A stretch of DNA of 64,000 nt from Sciscionella marina DSM 45152 (GCF_000379465.1 NZ_KB905386.1:62001-126000); one strand, 5' to 3'; shown: positions 7,953-16,455, numbered from the stretch's first letter. Notes: a model not told the origin generated them from the sequence alone. Numbers and translations are program-made.

Positions 7953-8750
7953 TCATGCGCCGCGCAGGTACTCCAATTGCGCGCGGACCGAGTGTTCCGC
8001 GGCGGGCCACAACGAACGGTCCACATCGACGTAGACGTGCTCGACCACCTGCCGGGCACTCGCCTCGGGGCCGAGCGCCGCCAGCGCCCCACGCACCTGG
8101 TCGAGCCGCTGCTGGCGGTGCTCGAGGTATTCGCGCGCGGTCTCGGCGATATCGCCGAGCTCCGGGCCGTGGCCGGGCAGGCCGATCGCCGCACTGGGGG
8201 TATCGGCCAGCCTGCGCAGCGAGCCGAGGTAGTCGCCGAGGCTGTCGATCACGGTGGTCCCCTTGCCGAGGATCGTGTCCCCGGTGAGCACGACCGGTCC
8301 CGAGGCGCGGTGCACGACGAAGCTCACCGAGTCGTGCGTGTGCCCGGGGGTGTGCAGGACCTCGATGTCGAGCCCGGCCGCGTCCACCCGTTCGCCGTCG
8401 CTGAGCGCGGTTCCCCCGCCGAGGCACAGCTTCGCGTCGAAGGCCCGCACCGGGGCACCGACCCGCTCGGCGAACTCCGCGGCCGCGCCGTAGTGGTCCG
8501 GATGGTGGTGGGTGATCAGCACCAGCTCCACCGCACCCGCCGCGGCGGCGAGCACGTCGAGATGGGCGGGATCCTGTCCTTGGGATTCACGTTCCCCGGG
8601 ATCGACGACCACCGAAATGGCACTGCCCGGGGCGCGCAGCACGAGCGAATTGGTGCCGTCGAGCGTCATTACGCCGGGATTGTGTTGCAGCACGACGGTC
8701 GCGAACTCGGTGACCTCGCGCGGCTCCGCATAAGCCGGGTGTCCGGTCAT
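7953..8750 (-). CDS. metallo-beta-lactamase-fold hydrolase (Rv3677c-like)
   Basis: 265 residues. The metal-binding motif is present as ITHHHPDHYGAA (HxHxDH), with TPGHTHDS supplying the next His, TGDTILG the bridging Asp and LPGHGPEL a final His. This is the glyoxalase II/RNase-like hydrolase family found next to crp and ridA in mycobacteria. The exact substrate is unknown; thioesters and cyclic nucleotides are both known in the superfamily. Its ATG at 8750 overlaps the stop of the upstream NUDIX gene (ATGA), so the two are co-translated. Confidence 0.88.
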   Translation of the reverse strand: MTGHPAYAEPREVTEFATVVLQHNPGVMTLDGTNSLVLRAPGSAISVVVDPGERESQGQDPAHLDVLAAAAGAVELVLITHHHPDHYGAAAEFAERVGAPVRAFDAKLCLGGGTALSDGERVDAAGLDIEVLHTPGHTHDSVSFVVHRASGPVVLTGDTILGKGTTVIDSLGDYLGSLRRLADTPSAAIGLPGHGPELGDIAETAREYLEHRQQRLDQVRGALAALGPEASARQVVEHVYVDVDRSLWPAAEHSVRAQLEYLRGA

Positions 8751-9637
8751 TGTGCTCCTCCTCCACGCCGAATTCCGTCAGGCCGAATTCCGTCAGGCCG
8801 AGTTCCGCTGGCCAGGGCGCGCCGGGCCTTCTCGGGGAGCACGAGGAACGCGTGCCCGTTCTCCCGGACCAGCCGCGGCAGCAACGGTTCGATCTCGCGT
8901 TCCGCGGTCATCGCGGCTCCGACGCTCGGATGCGCGGCGAGCTCGCTCAACGTGACCCTGGTCGGCGGCAGCAGCACGCTGTGCCCGCGCTCGTGGTCCT
9001 CGAGGGCTTCGGCGGGACGGCGCCAGGACGTGTGATCGGCCTCGCTGGTGTCCCCATCGGCGCGCTGGCCATCCGGCAGGGCGGCCACGAAGAACCGGGT
9101 GTCGTACCGGCGCGGTTCACCGACCGGGGTGATCCAGTGCGACCACGGCCGCAGCAGATCCGCGCGCAGCACGAGCTCGTTCGTGGCGAGGAACTCAGCG
9201 AAGGACAGCTCCCTGCGCACCAGGGCACCGCGGGCCTCGGCGAACTTGCCCGCGTCCGCGACCACGGTGTCCGCCGAGGGACCCGCGAGCAGCACCCCGG
9301 ACTCCTCGAAGGTCTCCCGGACGGCGGCGCACACCAGCGCACCGGCGAGCGCGGAGCTGCAGCCGAACCGTTCGGCCCACCACATGGCGGGCTCACCCGC
9401 CCAGGCGATACCGGCATCCGCGTCCCGGGAGTCGACGCCCCCGCCGGGGAACACGGTCATCCCACCCGCGAAGGCCATCTGGGTGACCCTGCGCTGCAGG
9501 AACACCTCGGTTCCCGCCTCGGGCGCGGCCCGCAGCAGTACGACGGTCGCCGCATCACGCGGCGTGACCGGTTCGGCCGGTTCCTCATCCGGTACGAACC
9601 CGTCCGGCAACTTGATCTGTTCCGGCACCTCATCCAC
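8747..9637 (-). CDS. NUDIX hydrolase, NUDT19-like
   Basis: 296 residues. MAFAGGMTVFPGGGVD and the split box AAVRETFEESGVLL show a NUDIX fold in which the usual GX5EX7REUXEEXGU spacing is expanded by an insert. This expansion is typical of NUDT19/peroxisomal CoA-diphosphatase-like proteins of actinobacteria. A GTG at 9637 is the start, placed by a TAGGGT box six bases upstream. The C-terminus carries two copies of RPDGI encoded by a 15-base tandem repeat, which looks like a recent local duplication. It is coupled to the MBL-fold gene downstream by an ATGA overlap. Substrate inferred only. Confidence 0.82.
   Translation of the reverse strand: MDEVPEQIKLPDGFVPDEEPAEPVTPRDAATVVLLRAAPEAGTEVFLQRRVTQMAFAGGMTVFPGGGVDSRDADAGIAWAGEPAMWWAERFGCSSALAGALVCAAVRETFEESGVLLAGPSADTVVADAGKFAEARGALVRRELSFAEFLATNELVLRADLLRPWSHWITPVGEPRRYDTRFFVAALPDGQRADGDTSEADHTSWRRPAEALEDHERGHSVLLPPTRVTLSELAAHPSVGAAMTAEREIEPLLPRLVRENGHAFLVLPEKARRALASGTRPDGIRPDGIRRGGGAQ
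8771..8815. repeat. 15-base tandem repeat in the NUDIX 3' end
   Basis: AATTCCGTCAGGCCG occurs twice in a row (8771-8785, 8786-8800) and a degenerate third unit follows. It encodes the RPDGI repeat near the protein C-terminus and keeps the frame, so copy number could vary without harm. Confidence 0.75.
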
Positions 9638-9643
9638 CCGGAC

Positions 9644-9671
9644 ACCCTAACGATGAGCCTGTCGTTAGGGT
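9644..9671. promoter_or_regulatory. overlapping divergent leaderless promoters in a perfect palindrome
   Basis: Arms ACCCTAACGA (9644-9653) and TCGTTAGGGT (9662-9671) are exact reverse complements, eight bases apart. Each arm contains TAGGGT reading outward. One is six bases before the GTG of the NUDIX gene (9637), the other seven bases before the GTG of the oxidoreductase gene (9679). The two polymerase sites must overlap and so exclude each other. The same palindrome could also be a repressor site. Confidence 0.65.
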
Positions 9672-9678
9672 CCCTGCC

Positions 9679-10566
9679 GTGAGCAGGATCAAAATCGGAC
9701 TGGTCGGAGCGGGCCCGTGGGCGAACCGGGTACACGCGCCGTCGATCGCCGCGCACCCGCGCACCGAGCTGGCCGGAGTCTGGGCGCGCCGGGACGAGGC
9801 CGCGCAGTGGGTGGCCGAGGCGAACGGCGGGCAGGTGTTCGGCAGCCTCGAGGAGCTGTACGCCTCGGTGGACGCGGTGACCTTCGCTGTTCCGCCGCAG
9901 GTGCAGGCCGAACACGCGCTCGCCGCGGTACGCGCCGGGCGGCACGTGATCCTGGAAAAGCCCATCGCGGCCAGTCTCGAGAACGCCGAACGACTGGTGA
10001 AGGCCATCGAAGCGGCCGGGGTGGCCTCACTGGTGATGCTGACCCGCCGGTTCGCGGACGAGACCCGGAACTGGCTCGCCGCGATCGGCGAACGCGAGGA
10101 CTGGCAGGGCGGTACCGCGACCTGGCTCTCCGGCGCGCTGCTCGGCGGGGAGTACCGCGATTCCGCGTGGCGGCACGAGCGGGGAGCCCTGGACGATATC
10201 GGCCCGCACGTACTCGATCTGGTCGACGCCGCACTCGGCCCGATCACCGAGGTGCGCGCCGCCCAGCACACCGCCGACGGGCTGTGGCAGCTGCTGCTCG
10301 GCCATCGCGGCGGGCGCACCAGCACGGTGACGCTCTCGCTGCACGTCCCGGTGCGACCGAGCAGGCTGAAGTTCACCGCCATCGGGCCCGCGGGCGCGAG
10401 CTCGCTCGAAGGCAGGGAGACCCCGGCCCCGGACAGCTTCGCGATGCTGCTCGACGAGTTCACCACGATGCTGGACGCGGGCGAGACCAGGCATGCCTGC
10501 GACGCACGCCGCGGTCTCCACCTACAGCGCCTGCTGGCCGAGGCCAGGGATCGTGCCGGAAGCTGA
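9679..10566 (+). CDS. Gfo/Idh/MocA-family oxidoreductase
   Basis: 295 residues. The N-terminal Rossmann fold (IGLVGAGPWANRVHAPSI) binds NAD(P). HVILEKPIAASLENAE supplies the EKP motif with the conserved Lys of the active site. The C-terminal half is the family's beta-sheet substrate domain, and is somewhat short. These enzymes oxidise or reduce sugars and sugar-like alcohols; no substrate can be assigned. The gene is a single transcription unit, divergent from the NUDIX-MBL pair and sharing its palindromic promoter region. Confidence 0.87.
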   Translation: MSRIKIGLVGAGPWANRVHAPSIAAHPRTELAGVWARRDEAAQWVAEANGGQVFGSLEELYASVDAVTFAVPPQVQAEHALAAVRAGRHVILEKPIAASLENAERLVKAIEAAGVASLVMLTRRFADETRNWLAAIGEREDWQGGTATWLSGALLGGEYRDSAWRHERGALDDIGPHVLDLVDAALGPITEVRAAQHTADGLWQLLLGHRGGRTSTVTLSLHVPVRPSRLKFTAIGPAGASSLEGRETPAPDSFAMLLDEFTTMLDAGETRHACDARRGLHLQRLLAEARDRAGS

Positions 10567-10587
10567 AACGGGCCCTCGGGCGCGCGC

Positions 10588-11046
10588 TCAGCCGACCTCG
10601 GCGATCAGCTCGACTTCCACCGGGGCACCGAGCGGCAGCTCGGCGACTCCGACCGCGGACCTGGCGTGCGTACCCGCCTGCTCGAAGACCTCACCGAACA
10701 GCTCCGAGGCACCGTTGATCACCCCGGGCTGGCCGCCGAAACCGGGAGCGGAGGCGACGAACCCGACGACCTTCACGATCCGGGTGATCGCATCGACCCC
10801 GGCGAGCGCGTGCACCGCGGCGAGCGCGTTGAGCGCACAGGTGCGGGCGTAGGCCTTCGCGTCCTCCGCGCTGACCTCGGCGCCGACCTTGCCGGTCGCG
10901 GCGAGTTCCCCGTTCACGAACGGCAGCTGGCCGGAGGTGTACACGTGCGAGCCGCTGCGCACCGCGGGCACGTACGCCGCGACCGGGACGGCCACCTCGG
11001 GAAGCGTGATCCCCAGCTCGGCGAGCCGCTGCGCCGGCGTGCTCAT
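10588..11046 (-). CDS. RidA family protein (Rv3678c-like)
   Basis: 152 residues, the long form of the YjgF/YER057c/UK114 family. RidA proteins hydrolyse reactive enamine and imine intermediates to ammonia and a keto acid. The C-terminal HARSAVGVAELPLGAPVEVE keeps the conserved Arg of the active-site pocket. The ATG at 11046 overlaps the TGA of a 25-codon spacer ORF (ATGA), which in turn overlaps the DUF4177 gene, so translation probably passes through all three. Members of this longer subgroup are often annotated Rid2/3, and catalytic activity is not assured. Confidence 0.88.
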   Translation of the reverse strand: MSTPAQRLAELGITLPEVAVPVAAYVPAVRSGSHVYTSGQLPFVNGELAATGKVGAEVSAEDAKAYARTCALNALAAVHALAGVDAITRIVKVVGFVASAPGFGGQPGVINGASELFGEVFEQAGTHARSAVGVAELPLGAPVEVELIAEVG

Positions 11047-11120
11047 CGCCCTCCCTCCCTGCGCGAGCTCGGCGCTTCGCGAGGGCGCTGTATCGATGAT
11101 TCGCTCGCAGGCTCGCTCAT
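11043..11120 (-). repeat. MIRU-like intercistronic element encoding a 25-residue ORF
   Basis: A 78-base spacer between DUF4177 and ridA. Its ATG (11120) overlaps the DUF4177 TGA, and its TGA (11045-11043) overlaps the ridA ATG. The ORF is rich in Ser, Glu, Arg and Pro. It shares ordered blocks with the hyuA-hyuB spacer at 61762-61848: ATGAGC, CGAGCGAA, CATCG, TCGCNAAGCG, CCGAG and CGCAG. The layout equals that described for mycobacterial interspersed repetitive units. Whether a peptide is made is unknown. Confidence 0.55.
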
Positions 11121-11272
11121 GACTTCTCGCGCTTGAGGTAGGCCACGTGCTGCTCGCCGGTCGGGCCGGGAAGGACGGTGACCAGTTCCCAGCCGTCCTC
11201 GCCCCACTGGTCGAGGATCTGCTTGGTGGCGTGCGTGAGCAACGGAACCGTTGAGTACTCCCACTTCGTCAT
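11117..11272 (-). CDS. DUF4177-type small protein
   Basis: 51 residues, starting MTKWEYSTVPLL and continuing QWGEDGWELVTVLPGP, the WEY...WELV pattern of DUF4177. The family has no known function. It occupies the slot of the 51-residue ORF annotated between ridA and the ArsA-like genes in mycobacteria. The ATG at 11272 is leaderless: TAGGCT lies six bases upstream. Its TGA overlaps the start of the MIRU-like ORF. A tryptophan-rich protein this small probably forms a compact alpha-beta fold. Confidence 0.85.
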   Translation of the reverse strand: MTKWEYSTVPLLTHATKQILDQWGEDGWELVTVLPGPTGEQHVAYLKREKS

Positions 11273-11278
11273 GCCCCG

Positions 11279-11284
11279 AGCCTA
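11279..11284 (-). promoter_or_regulatory. leaderless -10 box of DUF4177-ridA
   Basis: TAGGCT on the minus strand, then CGGGGC, then ATG at 11272. Confidence 0.6.
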
Positions 11285-11385
11285 CGGAGGTTTGACGTCG
11301 GCGACGGCATCGGGTTTCCTACGCGGAAGTAGGTGCCAGCACCCAGTGTCGCCGGGCTCACCCCCGGCGACCATTCGAGAACGCA

Positions 11386-11391
11386 TAGGCT
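11386..11391 (+). promoter_or_regulatory. leaderless -10 box of the ArsA-like pair
   Basis: TAGGCT, then GAACTG, then the first of two adjacent ATG codons (11398). It is the same hexamer and spacing as the divergent DUF4177 promoter 100 bases away. Confidence 0.6.
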
Positions 11392-11397
11392 GAACTG

Positions 11398-12417
11398 ATG
11401 ATGCCCACCGACCAACCGTGGGACGCCGAACTCGCCCGCGCTCGGCTGCACGTCGTCACGGGCAAGGGCGGCACAGGCAAGACCACGGTCGCCACCTCCC
11501 TGGCACTCGCGCTCGCGACCGGCGGCAAGCGGGTGCTGCTGGTCGAGGTCGAGGGCCGCCAGGGCATCGCGCAGCTGTTCGACATTCCCCCGCTGCCCTA
11601 CGCGGAGGAGCACGTGGCGGCCGCAGCCGGCGAGGGCGAGGTGCGCGCGCTCGCGGTGGACACCGAGGCCGCGATGCTCGAATACCTGGACATGTTCTAC
11701 AACCTCGGGTTCGCGGGCCGCACCCTGCGCCGGATGGGCGCGATCGAGTTCGCGACCACGCTGGCCCCCGGGCTCCGCGATGTGATTCTCACCGGGAAGG
11801 TGAAGGAGACGGTCACCCGTACCGAGGCACGCGGGCGCCACCTCTACGACCACGTGGTGCTCGACGCGCCACCGACCGGGCGGATCGTGCCCTTCCTGGA
11901 TGTCACCCGCGCGCTCTCCGATCTGGCCAAGGTCGGCCCGGTGCGCGGGCATTCGGACGGCGTGATCAACCTGGTGCACTCCCAGGACACCCGGGTGCAC
12001 CTGGTGACGCTGCTCGAGGAGATGCCGGTGACCGAGACGCTGGAGGCGATCCGCGATCTGGACGCCGCCGATCTGCGTCCTGGCGCGGTGATCCTGAACC
12101 GGGTGCGCCCGCCGCGGCTGCCCGCGCGCTCGATCTCCTCGGCCGCCGATGGGCGGGTGGACAAGAACCGGATCCGCGATGGTCTCTCCAGCGCGGGACT
12201 GGATCTGCGGCTCGAGGAACTGGAAGGGCTCGTGGAGGAGACCGTGGAGCACGCGGTCCGCGTCGACGCCGAGGCTCGCGCGCGGGCCCGGCTCGACGGC
12301 ACCGACCTCCCGGTGCTCGAACTGCCCGAGCTGACCGAAGGGGTGGATGTGGCCGCCCTCTACGAGCTCGCCGAAGCACTGAACGCACAGGGAGCCGGGG
12401 GAAGCCGTGTCAGCTGA
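11398..12417 (+). CDS. ArsA-like ATPase, subunit 1 (Rv3679-like)
   Basis: 339 residues. The deviant Walker A VVTGKGGTGKTTVATSLA has the signature Lys of the ParA/ArsA/Get3 group. DHVVLDAPPTGRIVPF is the switch II/Walker B region. The arsenite-binding cysteines of true ArsA are not evident, and no arsB lies nearby, so arsenite transport is unlikely. In mycobacteria the two homologous proteins form a heteromeric ATPase complex. It overlaps the second ATPase gene by 11 bases, which supports a fixed stoichiometry. Confidence 0.88.
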   Translation: MMPTDQPWDAELARARLHVVTGKGGTGKTTVATSLALALATGGKRVLLVEVEGRQGIAQLFDIPPLPYAEEHVAAAAGEGEVRALAVDTEAAMLEYLDMFYNLGFAGRTLRRMGAIEFATTLAPGLRDVILTGKVKETVTRTEARGRHLYDHVVLDAPPTGRIVPFLDVTRALSDLAKVGPVRGHSDGVINLVHSQDTRVHLVTLLEEMPVTETLEAIRDLDAADLRPGAVILNRVRPPRLPARSISSAADGRVDKNRIRDGLSSAGLDLRLEELEGLVEETVEHAVRVDAEARARARLDGTDLPVLELPELTEGVDVAALYELAEALNAQGAGGSRVS

Positions 12418-13537
12418 GCAAGCGGTGGATATCGACCGCCTCATCGATGACCGGGACACGAAGGTGATCGTGTGCTGTGGTTCCGGCGGGGTCGGCAAGA
12501 CCACCACGGCGGCCGCGATCGCGGTGCGCGCGGCCGAGCGTGGCCGCAAGACCGTGGTGCTCACCATCGACCCGGCGCGCAGGCTCGCACAGGCACTCGG
12601 GCTCGCGGAGCTGGGCAACCACCCGCGCCCCGTGCAGATCGAGGGATTCGATCCCAAGGGCGAGCTCGCCGCGATGATGCTGGACATGCGGCGCACCTTC
12701 GACGACATGGTGCTCGCGCACGCCACGAAAGAGCGCGCCGACGAGATCCTGGCGAATCCCTTCTACCAGACGATCTCGGCGAACTTCTCCGGAACGCAGG
12801 AGTACATGGCGATGGAGAAGCTCGGCCAGCTCGCGCACACCGGGCAGTGGGACCTGATCGTGGTGGACACCCCGCCCTCACGCTCCGCGCTGGATTTCCT
12901 CGACGCCCCGCAGCGGCTCTCCACGGTGCTCGACGGGCGGGTGCTCAAACTGCTCGCCGGGCCCGCGCGGGCGGGTGGCTCCGGGTTGCGCAAGATCGTG
13001 GCGGGCGGGTTCGGCATCTTCGCCAAGGCCGTGTCCACGATCATCGGCGGGCAGCTGCTGACCGACGCCTCGACCTTCGTGCAGGCCTTCGACTCGATCT
13101 TCGGCGGATTCCGGGAGCGCGCCAAGAAGACCTACGAGCTGCTGCGCTCACCGGGCACCGCGTTCCTGGTCGTGGCCACCCCGGAACCGGACGCGCTGCG
13201 TGAGGCGACCTTCTTCGTCGAGCGGCTGGCCACCGAACGGATGCCGCTGGCCGGGCTGGTCGTGAACCGCACCCATCCACTGCTGACCGAGCTGGCCCAG
13301 CCGCGGGCGATCGCCGCCGCCGAACATCTGGAGGAACTCGGGCGGGCACCGTTGGCCGCCGCGGTCCTGCGGCTGCACGCCGATCGCGCCGCGCTCGCGC
13401 ACAAGGAAGAGCGGCTGCTGGCCCGCTTCGCGAAGGCGCACCCGGGCATCGCGACCATCGGGGTGCCCGCGCTCGCCGGAGACGTGCACGATCTGGACGG
13501 GCTGCGGGAGATCGGGCTGCGCCTCGTCGGGGTCTGA
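12407..13537 (+). CDS. ArsA-like ATPase, subunit 2 (Rv3680-like)
   Basis: 376 residues. Walker A is IVCCGSGGVGKTTTAAAIAV, and DLIVVDTPPSRSALDFLDAP is the switch II region. The central region is Gly-rich and hydrophobic (GGFGIFAKAVSTIIGGQLL), as in Get3-like proteins that handle membrane segments. The GTG start lies inside the end of the partner gene, giving an 11-base overlap. The pair probably hydrolyses ATP to remodel or deliver a partner near the membrane; the Rv3679/Rv3680 pair has been linked to stress tolerance. Confidence 0.88.
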   Translation: MSAEQAVDIDRLIDDRDTKVIVCCGSGGVGKTTTAAAIAVRAAERGRKTVVLTIDPARRLAQALGLAELGNHPRPVQIEGFDPKGELAAMMLDMRRTFDDMVLAHATKERADEILANPFYQTISANFSGTQEYMAMEKLGQLAHTGQWDLIVVDTPPSRSALDFLDAPQRLSTVLDGRVLKLLAGPARAGGSGLRKIVAGGFGIFAKAVSTIIGGQLLTDASTFVQAFDSIFGGFRERAKKTYELLRSPGTAFLVVATPEPDALREATFFVERLATERMPLAGLVVNRTHPLLTELAQPRAIAAAEHLEELGRAPLAAAVLRLHADRAALAHKEERLLARFAKAHPGIATIGVPALAGDVHDLDGLREIGLRLVGV

Positions 13538-13551
13538 GCCCCTGATCCGCG

Positions 13552-13851
13552 CTAGCCCGCCTTGCTCTCCTGAACGAACTCCTCGCGCGCCGAGCTGAGC
13601 AGCTCCTGCCAGGAGCCGACCTCCGGACGACGGCGCAGCAGCGCACGGCGTTCGCGTTCGGTCATCCCGCCCCACACGCCGAAGTTGATCCTGCGGTCCA
13701 GCGCCTCGGCGAGGCATTCGGTGCGCACCGGGCAGCTCATGCACACCATCTTCGCCTTGCGCTGCTCGGCTCCACCGCGCACGAACAGTTCATCGGGATC
13801 GGTGTCGCGGCACGAGGCCAGGCTGCGCCACCCGTTCCGATCGTTCCCCAT
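13552..13851 (-). CDS. whiB4: WhiB-family iron-sulfur regulator (WhiB4-like)
   Basis: 99 residues. Four cysteines (C14, C37, C40, C46; spacing C-x22-C-x2-C-x5-C) bind a 4Fe-4S cluster sensitive to oxygen and nitric oxide. FGVWGGM (57-63) is the glycine turn, and a basic segment RRALLRRRP follows for DNA contact. The position between the ArsA-like pair and ponA2 identifies it as the WhiB4 orthologue, a redox regulator of antioxidant genes in mycobacteria. The start at 13851 is preceded by GATAGGGGG, which may serve as Shine-Dalgarno and/or -10 element. Confidence 0.93.
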   Translation of the reverse strand: MGNDRNGWRSLASCRDTDPDELFVRGGAEQRKAKMVCMSCPVRTECLAEALDRRINFGVWGGMTERERRALLRRRPEVGSWQELLSSAREEFVQESKAG

Positions 13852-14118
13852 CGAGAACCCCCTATCGGTTATCAACAATCCACATCCGGCTTCCCCTTCG
13901 AATCCGGATACCGCGAGCGGCGACGGCCTCCATCCATGCCGCGCGGTCGGCTCAATTCGTGGATTGCGACGCACTGTAATAGCGATCGGTTCCATGCGTC
14001 CAGAAATCGATTTCCTGACCACCCGGAGATGGGTAATCCGATCGAGTGAACGCGACATACCTGGAGAGAGAGCGCGATTACACGGCGTGGAGGCAAGCTC
14101 GGCTTTACGTCGCGCACG

Positions 14119-14124
14119 TATGCT
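14119..14124 (+). promoter_or_regulatory. leaderless -10 box of ponA2
   Basis: TATGCT followed by GGCCGG and the GTG at 14131. The whiB4-ponA2 divergent spacer is about 280 bases and shows nothing else convincing. Confidence 0.6.
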
Positions 14125-14130
14125 GGCCGG

Positions 14131-16455
14131 GTGCGTGTGCGAGATGGTCTTTTCAAGCTGATCGGGTTGTGCCTTGTCGCCGGGGTGCTCGTCGCCGGAC
14201 TGCTGTTTCCCGCAGCTGGGGGCGCCGGAATCCTCTCCAATCAGATGAGCAGCACGGTGGACGATCTCTCTGCCGACCTCACCTCCAACCAGTCCCCCTT
14301 GGTGACCAGGGTGCTGGACAAGGACGGCAACCAGGTCGCCTCGCTGTACGACCAGTACCGGCTGCCCGCCGCGCCCGAGCAGATCTCGCAGAACATGAAG
14401 GCCGCCATGGTCGCGGTCGAGGACCGGCGGTTCTTCGACCACGGCGGGGTGGACCTGAAGGGCACACTGCGCGCGGCGATCAACGACGTCGGCGGCGGAA
14501 GCACCCAGGGCGCCTCCTCCATCACCCAGCAGTACGTGAAGAACTTCCTGGTCAACGTCGTGCACCGGAACAACAAGGCCGAGCAGCTGCGCGATCAGGA
14601 AGCGAACATCGCGCGGAAGCTGCGTGAGGCACGGATCTCGATGCAGCTCGAGCAGCGGATGAGCAAGGATCAGATCCTCGCCGGTTACCTGAACGTGGTG
14701 ACCTTCTCGTCGAACGTGTACGGGGTCGGGGCCGCGGCCAAGACCTTCTTCGACACCACTCCGGACAAACTCACCATCCCCCAGTCCGCGCTGCTGGCCG
14801 GCATGGTGAACAACCCGATCGTGCTCGATCCGTGGAAGAACCCGGACAAGGCCCTGCAGCGGCGCAATTTCGTGCTGGACAAGATGGCGGAGTCCAAGGC
14901 GATCACCACGCAGCAGGCACAGGACCTGAAGAAGGAAGAGCTCGGCATCGTGCCCGAGCGCAAGCTGCCCTCGCCCAGCTGCGTCGGCGCGCCGGACTAC
15001 GCCGGATTCTTCTGCGACTACGTCAAGCAATACCTCGAGGAGAACGGGTTCACCAAGGACCAGATCGAGTCCGGCGGCTACACCATCAAGACCTCGCTGG
15101 ATCCGAAGATGTCGAAGGCCGCCCGCGATTCGGTGAAGAAATCCGTGCCACCGGGCTCCCCGAACGTCACGAACTCCTTCGCGGTGGTCGGTTCCGGCCC
15201 GCAGGCACACCAGGTGCAGGCCATGGTCGCCAACCGCACCTATGGCACCGATGCCGATGAGGGCGGGCGCAGTTACAACGTCGTCTCGGATCCCTCGGTG
15301 ACCTTCGGCGGCGGGTCCACGTTCAAGATCTTCACCTCGGCCGCGGCGCTGGAGAACGGCGACGCGGGCCTGAACACGGTGCTGCCGAACCCGAAGAGCG
15401 TCTCGGTCAAACGCGCCGGCGCACCCAGGTTCGAACAACCCCAGCACACCTCGAACCTGAACGGGACCGGGGCGACCATCTCACTGCGGTCCGCCCTGGA
15501 GAAGTCCCCGAACACCGCGTTCTTCCTGCTGGAGAACAAGGTGGGGCTGTCCAAGGTGCTGCAGATGGCGCAGCGGCTCGGGCTGCGGCACACGATGCAG
15601 TCCAACACCATCGGCAATCCGCCGATCACCGATCCGGACGATCAGCGTTCCAAGGACGACCGCCTCAACCAGCCGCAGTCGAAGTTCTACCAGACCAAGC
15701 TCTCGTTCACGCTCGGCGTCAGCGCGGTCAGCCCGCTCGAGATGTCGAACGTGATGTCCACGATCAACTCCGGCGGCACCTGGTGCCCGCCGAACCCGGT
15801 GCTGTCCATCACCGACCGGGACGGCAAGCCGGTTCCGGTGCCGAGCAAGCCCTGTGAGCAGGTCATCTCCCCGGATGTGGCCAAGGCGCTGGCCCAGGGT
15901 ATGTCCGAGGACACCATCGGCGGTACGTCCGCGGCGGCGGCCCGCGCGGCCAACTGGAACCGGCCCGACTTCGCCAAGACCGGTACCACCAACTCCAACG
16001 AATCGGTCGCCTTCACCGCGGGCGTGGACAACTACGGCGTCGCCTCCATGGTCTACTCCGACGGCTCCAACCCGGCCCCGCTCTGCGGTGGGAAACCCAT
16101 CGTCGCGGGCTGCTCGGGCGGCGACAAGGGCGGCGCCTTCGGTGGTTCCGCGGCCGGTCCGCCCTACTTCGACGCGTTCAACGCCATCCTCGGAGACAAG
16201 AAGGTCAAACCCGTGCCACAGGCGCCCGACTCCATGCTCACCAGCGGTGGCCGCGCCCCGCTCGTGCCCTATGTGCTCGACCAGGATGCCGACTCCGCGA
16301 AGGAAGCGCTCCGCAAGGCCGGGTACGGCAATGTCGTGGTCAAGAAAACGACCGGGAAGGCCAAGCAGGGCACCGTCATCGCCGAGACCCCGCAGGGAAA
16401 TGTGGTGCAGGGGCAGCAGATCACCCTCTACACCTCGGATGGCAAGCAGCGGTAG
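14131..16455 (+). CDS. ponA2: bifunctional class A penicillin-binding protein with PASTA domain
   Basis: 774 residues. One N-terminal membrane helix is followed by a GT51 glycosyltransferase domain with catalytic Glu97 in VAVEDRRFFDHGG and GASSITQQYVKN. The transpeptidase domain has all three motifs: S396-TFK, S459-PN and K616-TG. One PASTA domain ends the protein (PLVPYVLDQDADSAKEAL to the end). It polymerises and cross-links peptidoglycan outside the membrane. Domain order and neighbours (whiB4 upstream, metallophosphoesterase downstream) match mycobacterial PonA2 (Rv3682), which acts in stress survival. Confidence 0.95.
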   Translation: MRVRDGLFKLIGLCLVAGVLVAGLLFPAAGGAGILSNQMSSTVDDLSADLTSNQSPLVTRVLDKDGNQVASLYDQYRLPAAPEQISQNMKAAMVAVEDRRFFDHGGVDLKGTLRAAINDVGGGSTQGASSITQQYVKNFLVNVVHRNNKAEQLRDQEANIARKLREARISMQLEQRMSKDQILAGYLNVVTFSSNVYGVGAAAKTFFDTTPDKLTIPQSALLAGMVNNPIVLDPWKNPDKALQRRNFVLDKMAESKAITTQQAQDLKKEELGIVPERKLPSPSCVGAPDYAGFFCDYVKQYLEENGFTKDQIESGGYTIKTSLDPKMSKAARDSVKKSVPPGSPNVTNSFAVVGSGPQAHQVQAMVANRTYGTDADEGGRSYNVVSDPSVTFGGGSTFKIFTSAAALENGDAGLNTVLPNPKSVSVKRAGAPRFEQPQHTSNLNGTGATISLRSALEKSPNTAFFLLENKVGLSKVLQMAQRLGLRHTMQSNTIGNPPITDPDDQRSKDDRLNQPQSKFYQTKLSFTLGVSAVSPLEMSNVMSTINSGGTWCPPNPVLSITDRDGKPVPVPSKPCEQVISPDVAKALAQGMSEDTIGGTSAAAARAANWNRPDFAKTGTTNSNESVAFTAGVDNYGVASMVYSDGSNPAPLCGGKPIVAGCSGGDKGGAFGGSAAGPPYFDAFNAILGDKKVKPVPQAPDSMLTSGGRAPLVPYVLDQDADSAKEALRKAGYGNVVVKKTTGKAKQGTVIAETPQGNVVQGQQITLYTSDGKQR

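Noticed and set aside
11398-13537. An arsenite efflux system
   Set aside because: The ATPases are ArsA/Get3-like, but there is no arsB, arsC or arsR, and the arsenite-binding cysteines are not evident. Synteny points to the Rv3679-Rv3680 pair instead.
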